DNA of 64,000 nt from Echinometra lucunter (taxonomy: Eukaryota > Echinodermata > Echinoidea > Camarodonta > Echinometridae): assembly GCA_029962745.1 (NCBI GenBank), contig CM057170.1, positions 20,348,421 through 20,412,420 on the forward strand, in the 5' to 3' direction. The position numbers and the translations under genes were made by a program. Shown here piece by piece: positions 45,601-58,029 of this stretch. Under the pieces are notes generated by a model that saw only the letters and a program-made list of their open reading frames with translations, did no database searches and was not told the origin of the DNA. Numbering within the stretch: the first letter of the stretch is position 1; every line of letters begins with the position of its first letter.

Positions 45601-45965
45601 TGTTATAGCTATTTTCATTATCCTTATTAACCTTTATCATGAACTAACCTTTATTAGGTTGTGGTAATTATCATTAACCTTTACTAGGTTTCACTTGTGA
45701 ATAACGTTTACTGGTTGTCTAGATTTTGTTTTGATCCGTTTCTCTTTCTTCTGTGTTTTTCATCAAAACAGGTTATTCTAGTTTCTTGAAATGAAGACGT
45801 GATATGAGAACAGATGATATTTTTTTGCTCTAACAAGTTTTGTTTCAGGGCAAGCCAAACCTTAGGCAGGGGTACATGTAGACAGCGTATATTGTATCAT
45901 ACTTAGGAATAAAATCTTAAAGGCGACACAATGATATGCTGATTAGATTATTTTTTTCTTTTCAG

Positions 45966-46121
45966 ATTTTCAAGATTGGTTCTGCTAACGTTATCAAGCT
46001 GGAAGAGAAAGCCAGTTCCTTCGCCTACATCCAGGCAACGATCAAGTACTGCCCTGGACTTGTAAAACAAATTTCCACCGGGAGGCTTGAGGAAACGAGT
46101 ATCGATACACCATCTAGATAG
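45966..46121 (+). CDS. Terminal coding exon, unknown protein (partial)
   Basis: A strong acceptor (TTTTTTTCTTTTCAG, ending at 45965) opens a 52-codon frame ending at TAG (46119-46121). It reads IFKIGSANVIKLEEKAS, then FAYIQATIKYCPGLVK, then a polar tail ending TPSR. The acceptor is in phase 0. Base composition is clearly less AT-rich than either flank, as expected for coding sequence. The peptide looks like two amphipathic helices. I do not recognise the family. A candidate upstream exon with matching phase lies at 42996-43053. Earlier exons are not identified. No clear AATAAA is visible in the few hundred bases downstream. Confidence 0.55.
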   Translation: MFKIGSANVIKLEEKASSFAYIQATIKYCPGLVKQISTGRLEETSIDTPSR

Positions 46122-46829
46122 TCTCCAGGATAATCTCTAGAGATAATCATCAAGATAATATTAGGATACTTCTGCTGGCTTCAGAACATTTTCATCGCAT
46201 GGCATCCCCCATCATAAGGACACGATTACGATTACCTCAATTGCTTTTGGACTTGTGCTGTAAATTCGATTTATTTTTACTGGTCCTATAACGTCGCAAC
46301 GACAAAACTGTAGGCTAGATACGAAGTCCTGTCCAAGATGCAGCATGAAGAAAGTTTGCTGGTTTTCAAAACATCATAGCAGGATATCTTCAAATAACCA
46401 TAAGGACCTGAAGAGACTTCGGAATTAGAGAAAACAATCTTCCCTAGACGTGTGATTGTTTTCCACGGAATCAATGAATATGGACGCAGGATGGACATGA
46501 TAGACCTATTCATTTTCATTGCATGATCTTCCCACAGTACAGAAACAGGATGACTTCTACTTTGGAACCATAGAGACTATCCGCAAACTGTATTTGACAA
46601 TGAGCGATAGGACTACAGTGACAATTTTCAGGATCTGCCGCGGTTACCCGAACTCTAGTTTTGGTCAGACCAACCCGAACCTAGGTTTGTTGAGCGGCCT
46701 GGGCCATAGCAGTTTTGTGGTACGAGAACGAACTTTAAGCCATGCAGAATGTTATCATCGATTTCGAAAGATTATTAAGAGAACCAAAAATAGACCAAGT
46801 CTGGGAAGAACTTCCTGTATTTATGCATA
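46122..46829 (+). other. Possible 3' UTR
   Basis: Downstream of the terminal exon; no other gene is supported. Two frames (46519-46836 and 46742-46981) are open. The second starts at a GCCATGC context right after a stop and reads QNVIIDFERLLREPKIDQVW before entering the minisatellite. I could not show that it is coding. Confidence 0.35.
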
Positions 46830-46936
46830 TGGATGACCTTGTGGATGACCTTGTGGATGACCTTGTGGATAACCTTGTGGATAACCTTGTGGATAACCTT
46901 GTGGATAACCTTGTGGATTTAACCTTGTGGATTTAT
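46830..46936 (+). repeat. 12-bp minisatellite
   Basis: GATGACCTTGTG three times, then GATAACCTTGTG four times, then a diverged copy. A 12-base period keeps any reading frame; in one frame it encodes Asp-Asp/Asn-Leu-Val units. Copy types are sorted in blocks, as after slippage. Confidence 0.9.
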
Positions 46937-47080
46937 TATATTTTGGATGGAATCACTGGCGGGCTGACTGAACCATTATGATGTCTGGGGTAAGTGAATA
47001 ATATTATCTACCTCTGGGTCAATACAGCAATATCACTTATGATCTTAATGGAGCCGTGAAATTTACTGAGATGTGTCATG

Positions 47081-47172
47081 AGGCCGCGGTTAATGCCAGG
47101 ATTTCTTTGGCGCAAGCGAGTTAGGTTAGGTGTAGGACTGTCCCCATAGGCGCCTGGCATTAATCTCGGCCT
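47081..47172. repeat. Inverted repeat, 19-20 bp arms
   Basis: AGGCCGCGGTTAATGCCAGG and, inverted from the right, AGGCCGAGATTAATGCCAGG differ at two positions, with a spacer near 45 bp. Possibly the worn ends of a small foldback element. Confidence 0.6.
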
Positions 47173-47595
47173 TAACCCAACTCGGCAAATTTTGTGGTTC
47201 CGTGTCAAGAAGATTGTTGTGTTGCCACCTGGTGGTAATCGATGTTGGTCCATTATGCGGCGTGTCGCGTTGAGACGAGACGTTGTGGATGAAGATCTTC
47301 ATATTCAAATCTGAATTGCAGCATGGCTCATTAAAAGTTGTCAGTAATTACTCGTGAGTATTATTTCAGTGCTTTTGACAATATTATTTTATACTACTGT
47401 AAGTTTGATTACTGCGAGTTCTATTACTGTTAGTCGGATGATGTTTCATTATTGTATGATTCTTTACTTTTAATTTCAGTAAAGTAAGTTTCATTACTTT
47501 TGGAAGTTTGATTGCTTATCATACTTCTAAAGCGCGTTGTTGGTGGTGGTCTCTGTGTGTTTGTGTGTTGTATATTTTCCTTTTTTCTTTTTTTT
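47173..47595. other. No gene recognised
   Basis: Short unassigned stretch, repeated GTTTGATTACT-like motifs near 47400-47520, before the satellite. Confidence 0.35.
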
Positions 47596-50500
47596 TTTCT
47601 TGGGGGGGGGGGGGGGATGTTGATGGAAGGAAGTCATTAGATGCCAGAATAGAGTGAAATTTTTGTGATGATTGAAAAAGAACGAGGGTGGGGGTGGGGG
47701 TATGGGTGGGATTAGGAAAATATATCCAAAGAATGAAAATTACAATGAAGATTGAAAACGTATGAAACGCTGGGGGGGGGGGGGGGGGGGGGGGGCGTGT
47801 TAATGGGCGGATGTGTAAATTCATACCAGGAGAGAATAAGACATTACGACATTGATTGAAAGAGAATTGGGGGGGGGGGGGGGGGGTATCCGTTGGCTAA
47901 AAAAGAATTGACACCAAAAAAGGTTGAAAATTACAGTGCTGATTGAAAACTATGATGGGGGAGCGTGTGGGTTGGCAAAGAAGGGGTGTAAGTTAAAGTG
48001 GTGATTGAAAAGTATGAAAGTGGGAGGGTATGGGTGGGCAAATAAATGATTGATAAAAAAGAGATGGCAATTACAGTGCTCATTGAAAAGTATGAAATGG
48101 GGAGGGTATGGGTCGGCAAAGAATACTGATAAAAAGAAGGGGTCTATAAGTTAAAGTGGTGATTGAAAATTATGAAAAGGGGAGGGTTTGGGTGGGCAAA
48201 TGAATGATTGATTAGAAAAAAGGTGGCAAATTACAGTGCTGATTGAAAAGCATGAAATGGGGAGGGGAGGGTATGGGTTGGCAAACATTGATACAAAGAA
48301 GGGGTGTAAATTTAAGGGTGATTGAAAATCGTGAAAGGGGGAGGGTATGGGTTGGTTAAGAAAATTGATACCAAGAAGGGTGTAATTGAAAGTGGTGATT
48401 GAGAAGTGTAAAGGGGGGGGGGGGTAGGGTATGGGTTGGCCAATAAGTGATTGAAACCAAGAAAGATTGTGAATTACAGTGGTGATTAAAAAGTATGAAA
48501 GGGGAGGGTATGGGTGCGCTAATAAAACATCGATTCCAAGACAGGTTGAAAATTAAAGTGCGAAGTGAAAAGTATGAAAGGGAGGGTATGAATGGGCTTA
48601 TAAATAATCGATACCCAGAAAGATTATGAATTACAGTGGTAATGTATGAAAGGGGGAGGGTATGGGTAGGCCAGTAAATGATTGATACCAAGCAAGATTA
48701 TGTATGAATTACAGTGGTGATTGAAAAGTAGGAAAGTGGGAGGGTATGGGTAAGCTAAAATGAGAACTGGAAAGGTCGCAAATTACATTGCTGAGTGAAA
48801 AATATGAAAGGGGGGAGGGTATGGGTGGGCCAATAAATCATTGATACAAAGAAAGATTGCGAATTACAATGGTAAAGTATGAAAGGGGGAGGGTATGGGT
48901 GGGCAACGATAACTGATACCAAGAAAGGTTGTAAATCACTATGATGATTGAAAAGTATGAAAGGGGAAAGGTATGGGTATGCAAAAACAATTGATAACAG
49001 GCAAAAAAAGGTCGCAAATTACAGTGCTGAGTGAAAAGTATGAAATGGGGGAGGGTATGGGTGGACTATGGAATAGCTGATACAAAGAAACATTGCAAAT
49101 TACAGCGGTGAAATATAAAGGGGTAGGGTATGGGTTGGCCAATGAATTATTGGAACCAAAAAGGATTTTTAATGACAGTTGTGATTGAAAAGTATGAAAG
49201 GGGAGGGTATCGGTTGGCTAATAAAAAATTGATACTATGACAGGTTGAAAATTACAGCAGTGATTGGAAAGAATGAAAGGGGGAGGGTATGGGTTGGCTA
49301 ATAAAAGATTGATACCATGCCAGTTGAAAATTACAACGCTGATTGGAAAGATTGAAAGGGGGAGGGTATGGGTGAGATAATGAATAATGGATAGCAAGAA
49401 AGATTGTGAATTACAGTGGTGATTGAAAAGTATAAAAGGGGGAGGTTAAGGGTTGGCTAATAAGTAATTTATACAAAGAAAGATTGCGAATTACAGTGGT
49501 GAAGTATGAAAGGGGCACGGTATGGGTGAGCTAAAAAATGACAACAGGAAAGGTCGAAAATTACAGTGCTTAGTGAAAAGTGTGAAAGGGGGAGGGTATG
49601 GGTGGGCTAATAAATAATCGATACCAAGAAAGATTGTGAATTACAGTGGTGACTAAAAATTATGAAAGGGGGAGGTATCAGTTGGCTAATAAAAAATGAT
49701 AAGATGACAGGTTGAAAATTAAAGCGGTGATTGGAAAGAATGAAAGGGGGAGGGTATGGGTTGGCTAATAAAAGATTGATACCATGACAGGTTGAAAATT
49801 ACAACGGTGATTGGAGAGATTGAAAGGGGGAGGGTATAGGTCGGCTAATAAAAGATTGATACCATGACAGGTTGAAAATTACAGCGGTGATTGGAAAGAA
49901 TGAAAGGGGGAGGGTATGGGTTGGCTAATAAAAGATTGATACCATGACAGGTTGAAAATTACAACGGTGATTGGAAAGATTGAAAGGGGGAGGTTATAGG
50001 TGGGCTAATAAAAGATTGATACCATGACAGGTTGAAAATTACAGCGGTGATTGGAAAGAATGAAAGGGGGAGGGTATGGGTTGGCTAATAAAAGATTGAT
50101 ACCATGACAGGTTGAAAATTACAACGGTGATTGGAGAGATTGAAAGGGGGAGGGTATAGGTCGGCTAATAAAAGATTGATACTATGACAGGTTGAAAATT
50201 ACAACGGTGATTGGAAAGATTGAATTGGGGAGGGTATAGGTGGGCTAATAAAAGATTGATACCATGACAGGTTGAAAATTACAACGGTGATTGGAAAGAC
50301 TGAAAGGGGGAGGGTATGGGTTGGCTAATAAAAGATTGATACCATGACAGGTTGAAAATTACAGCGGTGATTGGAAAGAATGACAGGGGGAGGGTATGGG
50401 TTAGCTAATAAAAGATTGATACCATGACAGGTTTAAAATTACAGCAGTGATTGGAAAGAATGAAAGGGGGAGGGTATGGGTTGGCTAATAAAAGATTGAT

Positions 50501-53500
50501 ACCATGACAGGTTGAAAATTACAGCTGTGATGGGAGAGAATGACAGGGGGAGGGTATGGGTTGGCTAATTAAAGAGTGATACCATGACAGGTTGAAAATT
50601 ACAACGGTGATTGGAAAGATTGAAAGGGGGAGGGTATGGGTTGGCTAATAAAAGATTGATACCATGACAGGTTGCAAATTACAGCGGTGATTGGAAAGAT
50701 TGAAAGGGGGAGGGTATGGGTGGGCTAATAAATAATCGATACCAAGAAAGATTGTGAATTACAGTGGTGATTGGAAAGTATGAAAGGGGGAGGGTATGGG
50801 TTGGCTAATAAAAGATTGATACCATGACAGGTTGAAATTACAACGGTGATTGGAAAGATTGAAAGGGGGAGGGTATAGGTGGGCTAATAAATAATCGACA
50901 CCAAGAAAGATTGTGAATTACAGTGGTGATTGAAAAGTATGAAAGGGGGGGGGGGGTATCGGTTGGCTAATAAAAAATGATACCATGACAGGTTGAAAAT
51001 TACAACGGTGATTGGAAAGAATGAAAGGGGGAGGGTATGGGTTGGCTAATAAAAGATTGATACCATGACAGGTTGAAAATTACAGCAGTGATTTAAAAAA
51101 ATGAAAGGGGGAGGGTATGGGTTGGCTAATAAAAGATTGATACCATGACAGGTTGAAAATTGCAGCGGTGATTGAAAAGATTGAAAGGGGGAGGGTATGG
51201 GTTGGCTAATAAAAGATTGATACCATGACAGATTGAAAATTACAACGGTGATTGGAAAGATTGAAAGGGGGAGGGTATGGGTGGGCTAATAAATAATCGA
51301 TACCAAGAAAGATTGTGAATTACAGTGGTGATTGAAAAGTATGAAAGGGGGAGGGTATGGGTTGGCTAATAAAAGATTGATACCATGACAGATTGAAAAT
51401 TACAACGGTGATTGGAAAGATTGAAAGGGGGAGGGTATGGGTTGGCTAATAAAAGATTGATACCATGACAGGTTGAAAATTACAACGGTGATTGGAAAGA
51501 TTGAAAGGGGGAGGGTATGGGTGGGCTAATAAATAATCGATACCAAGAAAGATTGTGAATTTACAGTGGTGATTGAAAAGTATGAAAGGGGGAGGGTATG
51601 GGTTGGCTAATAAAAGATTGATACCATGACGGATTGAAAATTACAACGGTGATTGGTAAGATTTAAAGGGGGAGTATGGGTGGGCTAATAAATAATCGAT
51701 ACCAAGAAAGATTGCGAATTACAGGGGTGAAGTATAAAGGGGGAGGGTATGGGTGTTGGCCAATGAATTCTTGGAACCAAAAAGGATTTTTAATTACAGT
51801 GGTGATTGGAAAGTATGAAAGGGGGAGGGTATGGGTTGGATAATAAAAGACTGATACCATGACAGGTTGAAAATTACAACGGTGATTGGTAAGATTGAAA
51901 GGGGGAGGGTATGGGTTGGATAATAAAAGACTGATACCATGACAGGTTGAAAATTGCAGCGGTGATTGAAAAGATTGAAAGGGGGAGGGTATGGGTTGGC
52001 TAATAAAAGATTGATACCATGACAGGTTGAAAATTACAGCGGTGATTGGAAAGAATGACAGGGGGAGGGTATGGGTTAGCTAATAAAAGATTGATACCAT
52101 GACAGGTTGAAAATTACAACGGTGATTGGTAAGATTGAAAGGGGGAGGGTATGGGTTGGATAATAAAAGACTGATACCATGACAGGTTGAAAATTGCAGC
52201 GGTGATTGAAAAGATTGAAAGGGGGAGGGTATGGGTTGGCTAATAAAAGATTGATACCATGACAGGTTGAAAATTACAGCGGTGATTGGAAAGAATGACA
52301 GGGGGAGGGTATGGGTTAGCTAATAAAAGATTGATACCATGACAGGTTTAAAATTACAGCAGTGATTGGAAAGAATGAAAGGGGGAGGGTATGGGTTGGC
52401 TAATAAAAGATTGATACCATGACAGGTTGAAAATTACAGCTGTGATGGGAGAGAATGACAGGGGGAGGGTATGGGTTGGCTAATTAAAGAGTGATACCAT
52501 GACAGGTTGAAAATTACAACGGTGATTGGAAAGATTGAAAGGGGGAGGGTATGGGTTGGCTAATAAAAGATTGATACCATGACAGGTTGAAAATTACAAC
52601 GGTGATTGGAAAGATTGAAAGGGGGAGGGTATGGGTGGGCTAATAAATAATCGATACCAAGAAAGATTGTGAATTACAGTGGTGATTGAAAAGTATGAAA
52701 GGGGGAGGGTATGGGTTGGCTAATAAAAGATTGATACCATGACGGATTGAAAATTACAACGGTGGTTGGTAAGATTGAAAGGGGGAGGGTATGGGTGGGC
52801 TAATAAATAATCGATACTAAGAAAGATTGCGCATTACAGCGGTGAAGTATAAAGGGGGAGGGTATGGGTCGGCCAATGAATTATTGGAACAAAAAAGGAT
52901 TTTTAATTACAGTGGTGATTGGAAAGTATGAAAGGGGGAGGGTATGGGTTGGATAATAAAAGATTGATACAATGACAGGTTGAAAATTACAACGGTGATT
53001 GGAAAGATTGAAAGGGGGAGGGTATGGGTGGACTAATAAATAATCAATACCAATAAAGATTGTGAATTACAGTGGTGATTGAAAAGTATGAAAGGGGGAG
53101 GGTATGGGTTGGCTAATAAAAGATTGATACCATGACAGATTGAAAATTACAGCTGTGATGGGAGAGAATGAAAGGGGGAGGGTATTGGTTGGATAATAAA
53201 AGATTGATACCATGACAGGTTGAAAATTACAGCGGTGATTGGAAAGAATGAAAGGGGGAGGGTATGGGTTGGCTAATAAAAAAGTGATACCATGACAGGT
53301 TGAAAATTACAACGGTGATTGGAAAGAATGACAGGGGGAGGGTATGGGTTAGCTAATAAAAGATTGATACAAAGAAAGATTTGCGATTTACAGTAGTGAA
53401 GTACAAAAGAGGGAGGGTAATTGGTGTTCTATACCACGAAAGACTGTGAATTACAGTGCTGATATGAAAAGGGGTATGGGTGGGCTAATAACTATTTGAT

Positions 53501-53850
53501 ATAAGAAAGACTGAAAATTGAAAATATGAAAGGGGGAGAGTAGGGGTTGGCTATACCAAAAAAATTTGTAAATTACATTGGTGATTGAAAATATGAAAGG
53601 AGGGTATGGGTGGGCCAATAACTAATTGATACAAAGAAAGGTAACTTATTGTGGTGAATGAAAAACATGAAGGGCGAGGGTATGGGTCGGTTTATAAACA
53701 ATTGAAACTAAGAAAGATTTTTATGATAACAGTGCTGATTTAAAAGTATATGAACATGATGAAAGGGGGAGGGTATGGATGACTATACCAAGAAAGATTG
53801 GTATTATATATAATGTTCACTGAAAGAGGAGGGGGTGGGTGTCTGGATTA
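47596..53850 (+). repeat. 80-bp G-rich satellite array
   Basis: About 6.2 kb of tandem units. The consensus contains GAAAGGGGGAGGGTATGGGT, then TGGCTAATAAAAGATTGATA, then CCATGACAGGTTGAAAATTA and CAACGGTGATTGGAAAGA. The period is 80 bp, as seen between 49741 and 49821. Two unit types occur: A (TTGGCTAATAAAAGATTG with CATGACAGG) and B (GGGCTAATAAATAATCG with CAAGAAAGATTGTG). Units from 49.7 to 53.3 kb are nearly identical. Those at both edges are diverged, of variable length, and carry long G runs (47604, 47771, 47870, 48413). Minus-strand frames reading PTHTLPLSYF are translations of the unit, not genes. Confidence 0.95.
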
Positions 53851-54480
53851 TGCGTTAGTTTAGGAAAAATTCTACGGCACCAAAGCTAATAATGAAAACT
53901 GGTAAAGGTATTCTATTAATGTTCAAAAGGTAGGTAGTTGGGCCTAAGTGGGTATGGTGGGTATACGTGGAGCCTAAAGGTAATAACATTGGTAAATTGT
54001 AAAAATGTTCCGTGCAGGTAGGTACAGTTTTAAACTCTGAGCCGTGATTGGATTAAATCAATGACTGAATAGAATGGGGGGGGGGGGGGGGGGGGGGGGT
54101 GGTACCTTTGATGAACAATATTGCTATCGGTCCAATGTCACCCAGGCCTCGAGGATGGTAGGTCGGTAGGTAGTCTAAGGGCAGTGACATTGTTCATTGC
54201 TAATGCAGGTAGGTAAATAATCCAAATTCTGTTGTGCCATGGGATACATGCAGCAAAGATGTTTTGAAGGAGAATGGGGGATGGGGAAACTCCATGAGAT
54301 TGGTATTTTGATTGAGAAGTGAAATAAGGATTTGACCTCAACCTCGTCAAAGGTAACCCGTCGTCATCGTCGGTGATATCGAGGTAGGTAAACAATTCGA
54401 TCTTCGATCAGGATGAAACTGACAATGATGGCGGAAGGAAAAGAGAATTGGTGTGTGTGTGTGGGGGGGGGGGGGGATCG
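53851..54480 (+). repeat. Degenerate GTAGGTAG repeats and G runs
   Basis: Three loose copies of AGGTAGGTA followed by GGGCCTAAG or GTCTAAGGG and AATAACATTG or CAGTGACATTG lie at 53930-54230. A 24-base G run occupies 54076-54099, and a GT/G run lies near 54452-54475. Probably an older tandem family next to the satellite. Confidence 0.5.
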
Positions 54481-55535
54481 GAGGGGTTTGAGGGCGAAAC
54501 AGATGCATTATAGGTATATAAAATTTTTGTGGAGATAAAACGAGGATTTAATTGTCACAGCAAAGGTGGCATTGTCTATTTTCAGTAACAGGTTAATACA
54601 TCAGATTCTGTGTATAGTGCATTCATGATTATGACTCCGAAGTCTTAAAATATGACCTGATACCATAGTGATTTTGTTACTTGCATCGTCTTTCGGATTG
54701 CCTAGAACATTTTGAAAAGCCATGAAAAACCATTTAAGACATTGAAATGCATTTAATGCATTTCACTATCCATCATGAAAGAATAAGAAATGGATATGCC
54801 TTATGTCGAGTACAAATATTGTGTATATATTCTCACTACTGGTTTGATACTCTTAAAAGTTATATTCAATCAGAACAAATATATTTTCTATTCGATGTAT
54901 TATTACGATGGCAAGAAGTATACCAGACCGATTCGGTTAATTGTTTATAAATTTGTAATGCTGTAATTTATTATTTTCATTCTTACCTGTTTATGTTAAA
55001 TCTTGATACTTGTTAATCTTCCTTCTGTCGTTTCTTTTGCAGGAATACAGTTTTAATCCCTTCTTGATTTTATCTTCATGAATTTTGCTTCCTATAGCAG
55101 ATGCGCATTCTTGTAATGACATGGTGATAATTGATGATTCATTCATATTCTTGGATTTGCTATTTGATATTTTGCTATGAAAGAGTCTTGTATATAGAAT
55201 GACCTTCTTCTCAAATTATTCATGATATAACTAAACTAAAATTTATACTAATACCAACATGACTAAATTGTAAGTTTTATGTTTGATCACAAACACTAAT
55301 TTTGTATTGGACTTTTCCATGTGAAATTTATATTTTCATTATATTTACTCTTCATGCTAATTTTCTAATATAACTGCAACTAATGTAACTAATGTGCCTA
55401 CTGATGATATAACTGCTAACGTTTTTATTAATATTATGTTTATAATCTTGTAACTAAGATAAAGACATGTAAAACACCAATACACTGACCGGACTTTCCT
55501 ACTATAACATTCGTGTCTTATACAAACTTACACTT
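54481..55535. other. No gene recognised
   Basis: Very AT-rich. A 67-codon frame at 54747-54950 ends in a stop and has no recognised domain or splice sites. Confidence 0.35.
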
Positions 55536-55539
55536 TTAT

Positions 55540-57975
55540 AATTTGGTTTGTTACATTTGGTGCATGCTGAATTACTTCGTTTTCATTTCATTTTGTGTAA
55601 AATTCGTATTACTAAAAGCTGTCTATTTGTTATGTATTTGTTATGTCTTGCGATCTTGCGATATGCTTATATGTTTACTTTGTATTTTTTGATATCTTTT
55701 TATTTATAGATTTAAGTATTTCAGTATGTTGTCATGCATAGTTGGTTTAATGCTATTGAATTCAATTAGTTTTGTGATCTTGTGATTATGCTCTTGTTTT
55801 TTTGTTGCTATTATTGATCTTAATTTTTTATGTGATCTTGTGATATGCATTTTGTGTTATCATGTCTTATATCATTATTAACTTGCACTGTTAGGATTTG
55901 GTTATATTTGGTGCGTGCTGTGAATTTCTTCTTTTTCATTTTATTTTGTGTAAAATTCGTATTATTACTTACTTATAGTTCGAGCGCTGTCTATTTGTTA
56001 TGCATTTGTTATGTTGTATTATGCGATTTTGTGTTATGCTTTTTTATGTTCACTGTTGTACATAATTAACTGTTTTGTGATATCTTTATTCATTTACAGT
56101 TATATATTTAAGTATGTTTTATTTATCTTGTAATATTATTTGTTTGCTGTTATGGATTTAAGTATTTTCATATTTTGTGATCTTGTTATATATCATGTAT
56201 GTTTGGTTTAGTGCTATTGAATTCAGTCATTTTTGTCATCTTGTGATATTGTTTGTTATAATGGACTCTAAGTATATTTATGATATTGTGATATATTTTT
56301 GTTTCTTTTATGTATTTTAAGTATTTTTTGTGATCTCGTGGTATGTTTGTCTTTTGTCTACTGTTATGGATTTCAAGTATTTTTGTGATCTCGTGATATA
56401 TAAATATTTTGTTTAGTATTAACTTGGATTTTCGTATTTTGCAATTTATGGTATATGCTCTGTTTACTGTTTGCGATCTTGTTATATGTTTCTCTCTTTT
56501 TTGTTGTTGTTTACTGTTTGACAGGGTGTTTAGTATTGTTGTTTTGTAGTGATATATTTGTGCCTTTTATTTCTACTAACCCGGGGTCAAGCTGCTACCT
56601 TCACGCGGTGACCCTGTCACGTGCCCTGCACAAACCAAAGCAGCATTTAAAAACTAAAATTACAGTTATTCTGTTTAATGTTTTTGTTTATGAACTATAA
56701 CTATAACTAATAACTTACTGTTCCTACAACTTGGTCTGGTTACCATTTTCTAAATTTGCGTGAACAGTTTATTGTTTAGTGACGTTTTTGGATATTGTTT
56801 TCAGTGAAATTAACTGATTTTTTCATATATCATGGATAATGTATATTCTGTATACTGTATCGTTTGGAAGTTATTGCATTATTTATGCATTTCTGTGTCC
56901 ATAACTACCATCTTTGTTGCATATTTTTTAATCTAATGGTCTGGTGGCATGTTTGTGTATTTTATTGCTACTAACCCGCGGTCATGTTGCTACCCTCACG
57001 TGAGCCCCTTTATATCTTACCTACAGTTTGTGTACTGTTATCCTCGGTGGTGGATTTGTATTTTTGTGGTGATCTTGTGATAGTTATATTTGTGTCTTTT
57101 ATTTTTACTAACCAGGGGTCAAGCTGCTACCTTCACGCGGTGACCCTGTTACGAGCCCTGTGCACAAACTAAAGCAGCTCTTAAAACTAAAATGTACAGT
57201 TATTCTTTTTGAAAATTTTGTTAATAAACTACAACTTATGACCTTATGTTGCTAAAACAGTTATCATATTCCCAATTTAGGTGACCAGTTTATTGTTTAG
57301 TGACGTTTTTGGCTTTTGTTTACTGTGCATTAACTGATTTTTCATATTTAATGGATAATACTTTATCGCTAGGAAGTGATATCATTATTTCATCATTTCT
57401 GAATTTATACTCACCTGTGATTCAGTTAGCTATTGTACGTTTTCATGTTTTCGTGTTGTCCTTAACTACCTTTTTTGTTGTATATATATGCACATGTATT
57501 TTGGTGTAACGGTCTTGTGACATGTTTGTGTCTTTTATTGCTACTAACCTGGAGTCATGTTGCTACCTTCACGTGATGAGCCCCTCCACATCTTCTTACA
57601 GTTTTGTTTACTGCTGGTCTTGATGGATTTTTAAGTTTTTTTTTGTATGGTGATCTTGTGATATGATAATGTTTGTGACATTTATTTCTACTAATCCGGG
57701 GTCAAGCTGCTACCTTCACGCGTTGACCCTGTTACGTGCCTTGCACAAACTAAAGCAGCATTTGTGAACTATTTGAAATTAAGAATTGTTTGCATATCAT
57801 TTCTCTAAAATACTTACTTTCGCTTACCTGTTATTCATGGTGCGTACTGTTGGGGTTGTTCATTTTTTCTTTTTGCTGTTGTTGTTAATTACGTATTTGG
57901 TTGTTGTTATCCGTGCAATAGCTAGCTGAAAATATTTTTTGTATGTTATAATTTTATACCGTGAATAAAGAATGA
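55540..57975 (+). repeat. Nested tandem repeats, AT-rich
   Basis: Three scales can be seen. GGTTA(C/T)ATTTGGTGC and TGTAAAATTCGTATTA recur at 55545 and 55899 (period about 354). GTGATCT(T/C)GTGATAT with TTTAAGTATTT recurs at about 60-70 bp through 55770-56420. CTACTAACCCGGGGTCAAGC followed by TGCTACCTTCACGCGGTGAC recurs near 56575, 57107 and 57687, alternating with a related CGGTCATGTTGCTACC block at 56975 and 57548 (period about 550). AATAAA occurs at 57963. Possibly an expanded non-coding element; no protein is supported. Confidence 0.7.
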
Positions 57976-58029
57976 CTAAACATATAGATCCAAATCAATG
58001 CCTTTGTGTTTTGCTGTTGTTGTTTCTAT

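Noticed and set aside
47931..51860. Minus-strand frames reading PTHTLPLSYF repeatedly
   Set aside because: They are direct translations of the satellite unit and break wherever the unit length shifts from a multiple of three.
49740..53300. CRISPR-like regular repeats
   Set aside because: Units are contiguous 80-bp tandem repeats with no unique spacers, and the surrounding DNA is eukaryotic, so this is a satellite.
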